A stretch of 64,000 nucleotides of DNA from Liolophura sinensis (Eukaryota; Mollusca; Polyplacophora; Chitonida; Chitonidae), in contig NC_088306.1 in assembly GCF_032854445.1 (NCBI RefSeq), positions 7,315,924 to 7,379,923 on the forward strand. The letters run 5' to 3'. Within the stretch, counting starts at the first letter, position 1, and every line of letters starts with the position of its first letter. Position numbers and translations under genes: made by a program. Below are positions 63,000 to 64,000 of this stretch, piece by piece. The notes below the pieces were generated by a model that did not search any database, was not told the DNA's origin, and worked only from the letters and a program-made list of their open reading frames with translations.

Positions 63000-64000
63000 A
63001 CAATAGATAAAAAGCCCAGACAAATCAGCCATGTGTTAACGACAGGGTCAGGACCTGTTGGCTGTTCGTTAAGGTCCTATACACTACACATCTCACGCGC
63101 CTTCTATTATCTTCAATAACACTTCCCCGAGATAGACTGCTACTCAGATCATATATTACAGTAAGTGAATGATCGTTCTCCGTGAAAACTTCCCTTAAGT
63201 AGGTGGCGAGACAGGATAATTAACTCAAGCTTAGACCCTCGTGTGATTTTCTCACATTGTTCAGTCTCCAGCACGGAATGATGTCAATCAAAAGTTTAGA
63301 GGTCCCGTTATATCAAGCTGCATTTAGAGGTTAGAGCCAGGCCATCGATTAATACCAGATAAGAATACCGCCTACCACCTGCCTGGATCTTCCAATTAAT
63401 GGCTTGGACCCTTTTATGGTCTAAGAGTGCCACACAAATTTCTAAATTCACGTTTGAATGACAACATAAATATTTAAAGCACACGTAAAAAGGTAAATAT
63501 TTATTGAGTACATGTATATCTGAAGTCGCAATTTACCATTTGTTGTTACTGTAACCACAATATCTGTTTGCCTTTTAATTTTGTTCCCCTCCATAATAAG
63601 CTAGATTTATCCAGGGTAGTTACTCGTCTGTTGGACAAACTTATTTTATGTTGATACAGTATGGCGGCATATTCAAAGCTAATTCTGTTGTGAGAAATAC
63701 GGCTTATAAGACTTAAAAACAGTCAGGGCATTCGCCGTAATTAGTTTTATGGATGTTGTCTAAGCACGGACGTAAAAATGAGGCAAAAACAACATAGAGT
63801 TGATTGTATGTAATAAATAGGTCACATTTTCGAAAACTATAACATATTTTCTCCACACGTATAGTTACTTTTCGCACAAAAAGGTTGCCTGTGTGTAAAT
63901 GTGTTCTTACTATGTTTTTTTTTTTATGTCTGGTTTAAACGGCGTCATGCACTTTGTTGTTGTTTGCCTTTTAAAAGTCATCGTTTACATTTTAAATGTT
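63000..64000. other. No gene recognised
   Basis: AT-rich end of the window without matched repeats or frames of note. Confidence 0.4.

Overview
The window looks like intergenic or intronic DNA from an animal genome, most likely a marine lophotrochozoan (mollusc or brachiopod). It is AT-rich with short, broken reading frames and GT-AG-like splice signals. It is saturated with tRNA-derived SINEs whose 3' end resembles tails I associate with molluscan genomes; that taxon guess is from memory. I found no intact host protein-coding gene. Every recognisable protein segment belongs to, or resembles, a mobile-element family and is broken by stops, frameshifts or deletions.

Layout. 1-10.5 kb: fragments of two dispersed AT-rich families (called A and B here) and a 5'-truncated LINE copy (6.5-7.1 kb). 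10.7-16.0 kb: the most informative stretch. A decayed multi-exon gene on the + strand carries a THAP zinc finger, a linker, a CxxC/GH block and a 'CDxxGHxAKYxSYTLM' block like Kolobok-type THAP transposases. A solo LTR with a 5-bp target duplication lies in one of its introns, and a convergent remnant on the - strand carries a P2X7-C-terminus-like cysteine motif. 17.4-22 kb: a minisatellite, SINE pieces and A/B fragments. 22.4-23.9 kb: a complete Tc1-like element nested in a B repeat, with four +1 frameshifts. 25.3-26.8 kb: a LINE copy split by an (AT)n tract, then a B repeat carrying a SINE.

27.9-40 kb: a full palindromic A element, small palindromic MITEs, a 27-base G run, a full-length SINE with target duplication, a 715-bp foldback with 98% identical arms, and a second solo LTR of the same family as the first but inverted. 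38.8-39.8 kb and 49.6-50.4 kb are inverted copies of one unit, each keeping a similar 64-65 residue reading frame. 40.7-45.0 kb: a LINE with both ends and an 11-bp target duplication; the reverse-transcriptase core is deleted and both ORFs are broken. 45-64 kb: more A repeats and SINEs, a three-unit tandem repeat, a ~2-kb divergent tandem duplication (56.5-59.6 kb), an inverted SINE pair and a probable third LTR (60.8-61.7 kb).

The elements interact as parasites. The LINE and both SINE families end in variants of one 3' tail, as expected if the LINE machinery mobilised the SINEs. Nesting gives relative ages: A/B repeats are old, while Tc1, SINEs and LTRs inserted later. All family names rest on motifs read by eye; no database search was possible.
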